DNA of 64,000 nt from Bacteroidaceae bacterium. GTDB taxonomy: Bacteria; Bacteroidota; Bacteroidia; Bacteroidales; Bacteroidaceae. Positions 63,619-64,000 of this stretch are shown here, one piece after another (position 1 is the stretch's first letter; each line of letters begins with the position of its first letter). The DNA is taken from NCBI GenBank assembly GCA_017651245.1, contig JAGCDQ010000022.1, positions 1 to 64,000 on the forward strand. Direction: 5' to 3'. The notes beneath the pieces are model-generated. The model did no database searches. It saw only the letters and a program-made list of their open reading frames with translations, and was not told where the DNA came from. The position numbers were made by a program, and so were the translations under genes.

Positions 63619-63674
63619 CGTTTGTGTGGGGATGCGCCTTCACACTTTCTATTTACTAACAAGATAAAACCGAT

Positions 63675-64000
63675 ATGAGAATAATACTGTCATTGTTGTT
63701 GTGCGTATGGTCTGCATCGTGTATGTGGGCAACCGAATCTTTTGTCACGTTTTCCAGAGAGAATGCGACTCAGTTGTGTCTCACAGGGAGTGCTGACACC
63801 ATCCTTTATGATCCTGCTGATTGGGAGGGAGTGAGGATTGCGGTCGGCAATCTCCGTAAGGATTTGGTGGCGGTGACGGGCAGTGAATGTGCTCCTATCG
63901 TGGTGGGTACGGTTGGAAAGAGCCAGTGCGTGAAGAAATACAAGCAGTTGGCAAAGCAGTTGCAAGGCAAGTGGGAGCAGTATATCATCACCACAGATGG
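63675..64000 (+). CDS. GH115-family-like protein, N-terminal part (continues beyond window)
   Basis: The frame from the ATG at 63675 is open to the window end (108 codons). It has a signal peptide (MRIILSLLLCVWSASCMWA) and an N-domain typical of GH115 proteins: FVTFSRENATQLCLTGSADT, ILYDPADWEGVRIAVGNLRK and DLVAVTGSECAPIVVGTVG. It is a second, distinct GH115 gene in tandem with the first (low identity in the visible part). Only the first ~12% of the gene is seen, so completeness is unknown. Confidence 0.75.
   Translation, partial: MRIILSLLLCVWSASCMWATESFVTFSRENATQLCLTGSADTILYDPADWEGVRIAVGNLRKDLVAVTGSECAPIVVGTVGKSQCVKKYKQLAKQLQGKWEQYIITTD

Larger units (their letters stand above)
63300..63674. 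other. 375-bp intergenic region with 22-bp tandem repeats, GATGAC repeats and a promoter-like inverted repeat
   Basis: Four contiguous 22-bp units (63317-63338, 63339-63360, 63361-63382, 63383-63404) share a TTTGCCGYCGGCTCTTTT-like core. Two 15-bp GATGACACCGATGAC units follow (63485-63514). An inverted repeat CGTTGCAAAG/CTTTGCAACG (63576-63585, 63609-63618) overlaps the TAACTTTG box at 63606-63613. No gene is supported. Confidence 0.7.

Overview
The window looks like a chromosomal segment of a Bacteroidales bacterium, most likely Prevotella or a close relative. The evidence is a SusC/SusD pair, promoters of the Bacteroidetes type (TTTG/TTG, about 20 bp, TAnnTTTG), many Sec-secreted glycan enzymes with Prevotella-like C-terminal tails, an ATP synthase operon in the order atpDCBEFHAG, and tandem heptamer repeats between genes. 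I saw no rRNA, tRNA, CRISPR array or insertion sequence.

Layout. 0-2.6 kb: an L-cysteine desulfidase/L-serine dehydratase-like gene (cut by the window edge) behind a NhaC-type transporter broken by one extra G in a G7 run. 2.7-5.0 kb: a small metal-binding HMA protein and a TonB-dependent receptor. 5.2-13.1 kb: a lipoprotein, then a leftward block with a periplasmic binding-protein-like gene, SusC, SusD and a secreted M20 amidohydrolase. 13.4-22.9 kb: a sulfur locus. 22.9-27.7 kb: a 2-oxoacid:ferredoxin oxidoreductase operon led by an acyl-CoA synthetase. 27.9-29.4 kb: a potassium channel and a phosphopantetheinyl transferase. 30.0-34.4 kb: a very large secreted repeat protein. 34.6-45.1 kb: formate-tetrahydrofolate ligase, a giant PL11-type rhamnogalacturonan lyase and a SNF2 helicase. 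45.3-51.9 kb: ATP synthase. 52-64 kb: a gamma carbonic anhydrase, an M6 metalloprotease, two CE1-like esterases around an ECF sigma operon, and two GH115-type alpha-glucuronidases (the second cut by the edge), which suggests decorated xylan breakdown.

The most interesting system is at 13.4-21.7 kb. A LuxR-type regulator and a MetY-like sulfhydrylase precede an eight-gene run: cysteine synthase, a ThiS/MoaD-like sulfur carrier with three residues after its Gly-Gly, an E1-like ThiF/MoeB enzyme, a DsrE-like protein, a TusA-like protein, a JAMM protease, a family 2B encapsulin shell with a cyclic-nucleotide-binding-like domain, and a SufS-type cysteine desulfurase with a 125-residue disordered leader. 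I read this as an encapsulated desulfurase coupled to a sulfur relay and a protein-thiocarboxylate route to cysteine and/or homocysteine. 

A second result supports a shared regulon. The same 18-bp palindrome (CTACCATAAATGTGGTAG) stands before cysK and before the binding-protein/SusC/SusD operon, each with its centre exactly 57 bp from the centre of the -7 box. Degenerate copies stand 57 and 58 bp from the -7 boxes of the lipoprotein gene and of susD. The sulfur locus and the uptake locus are therefore probably co-controlled, and the LuxR-type protein encoded between them is the obvious candidate regulator.
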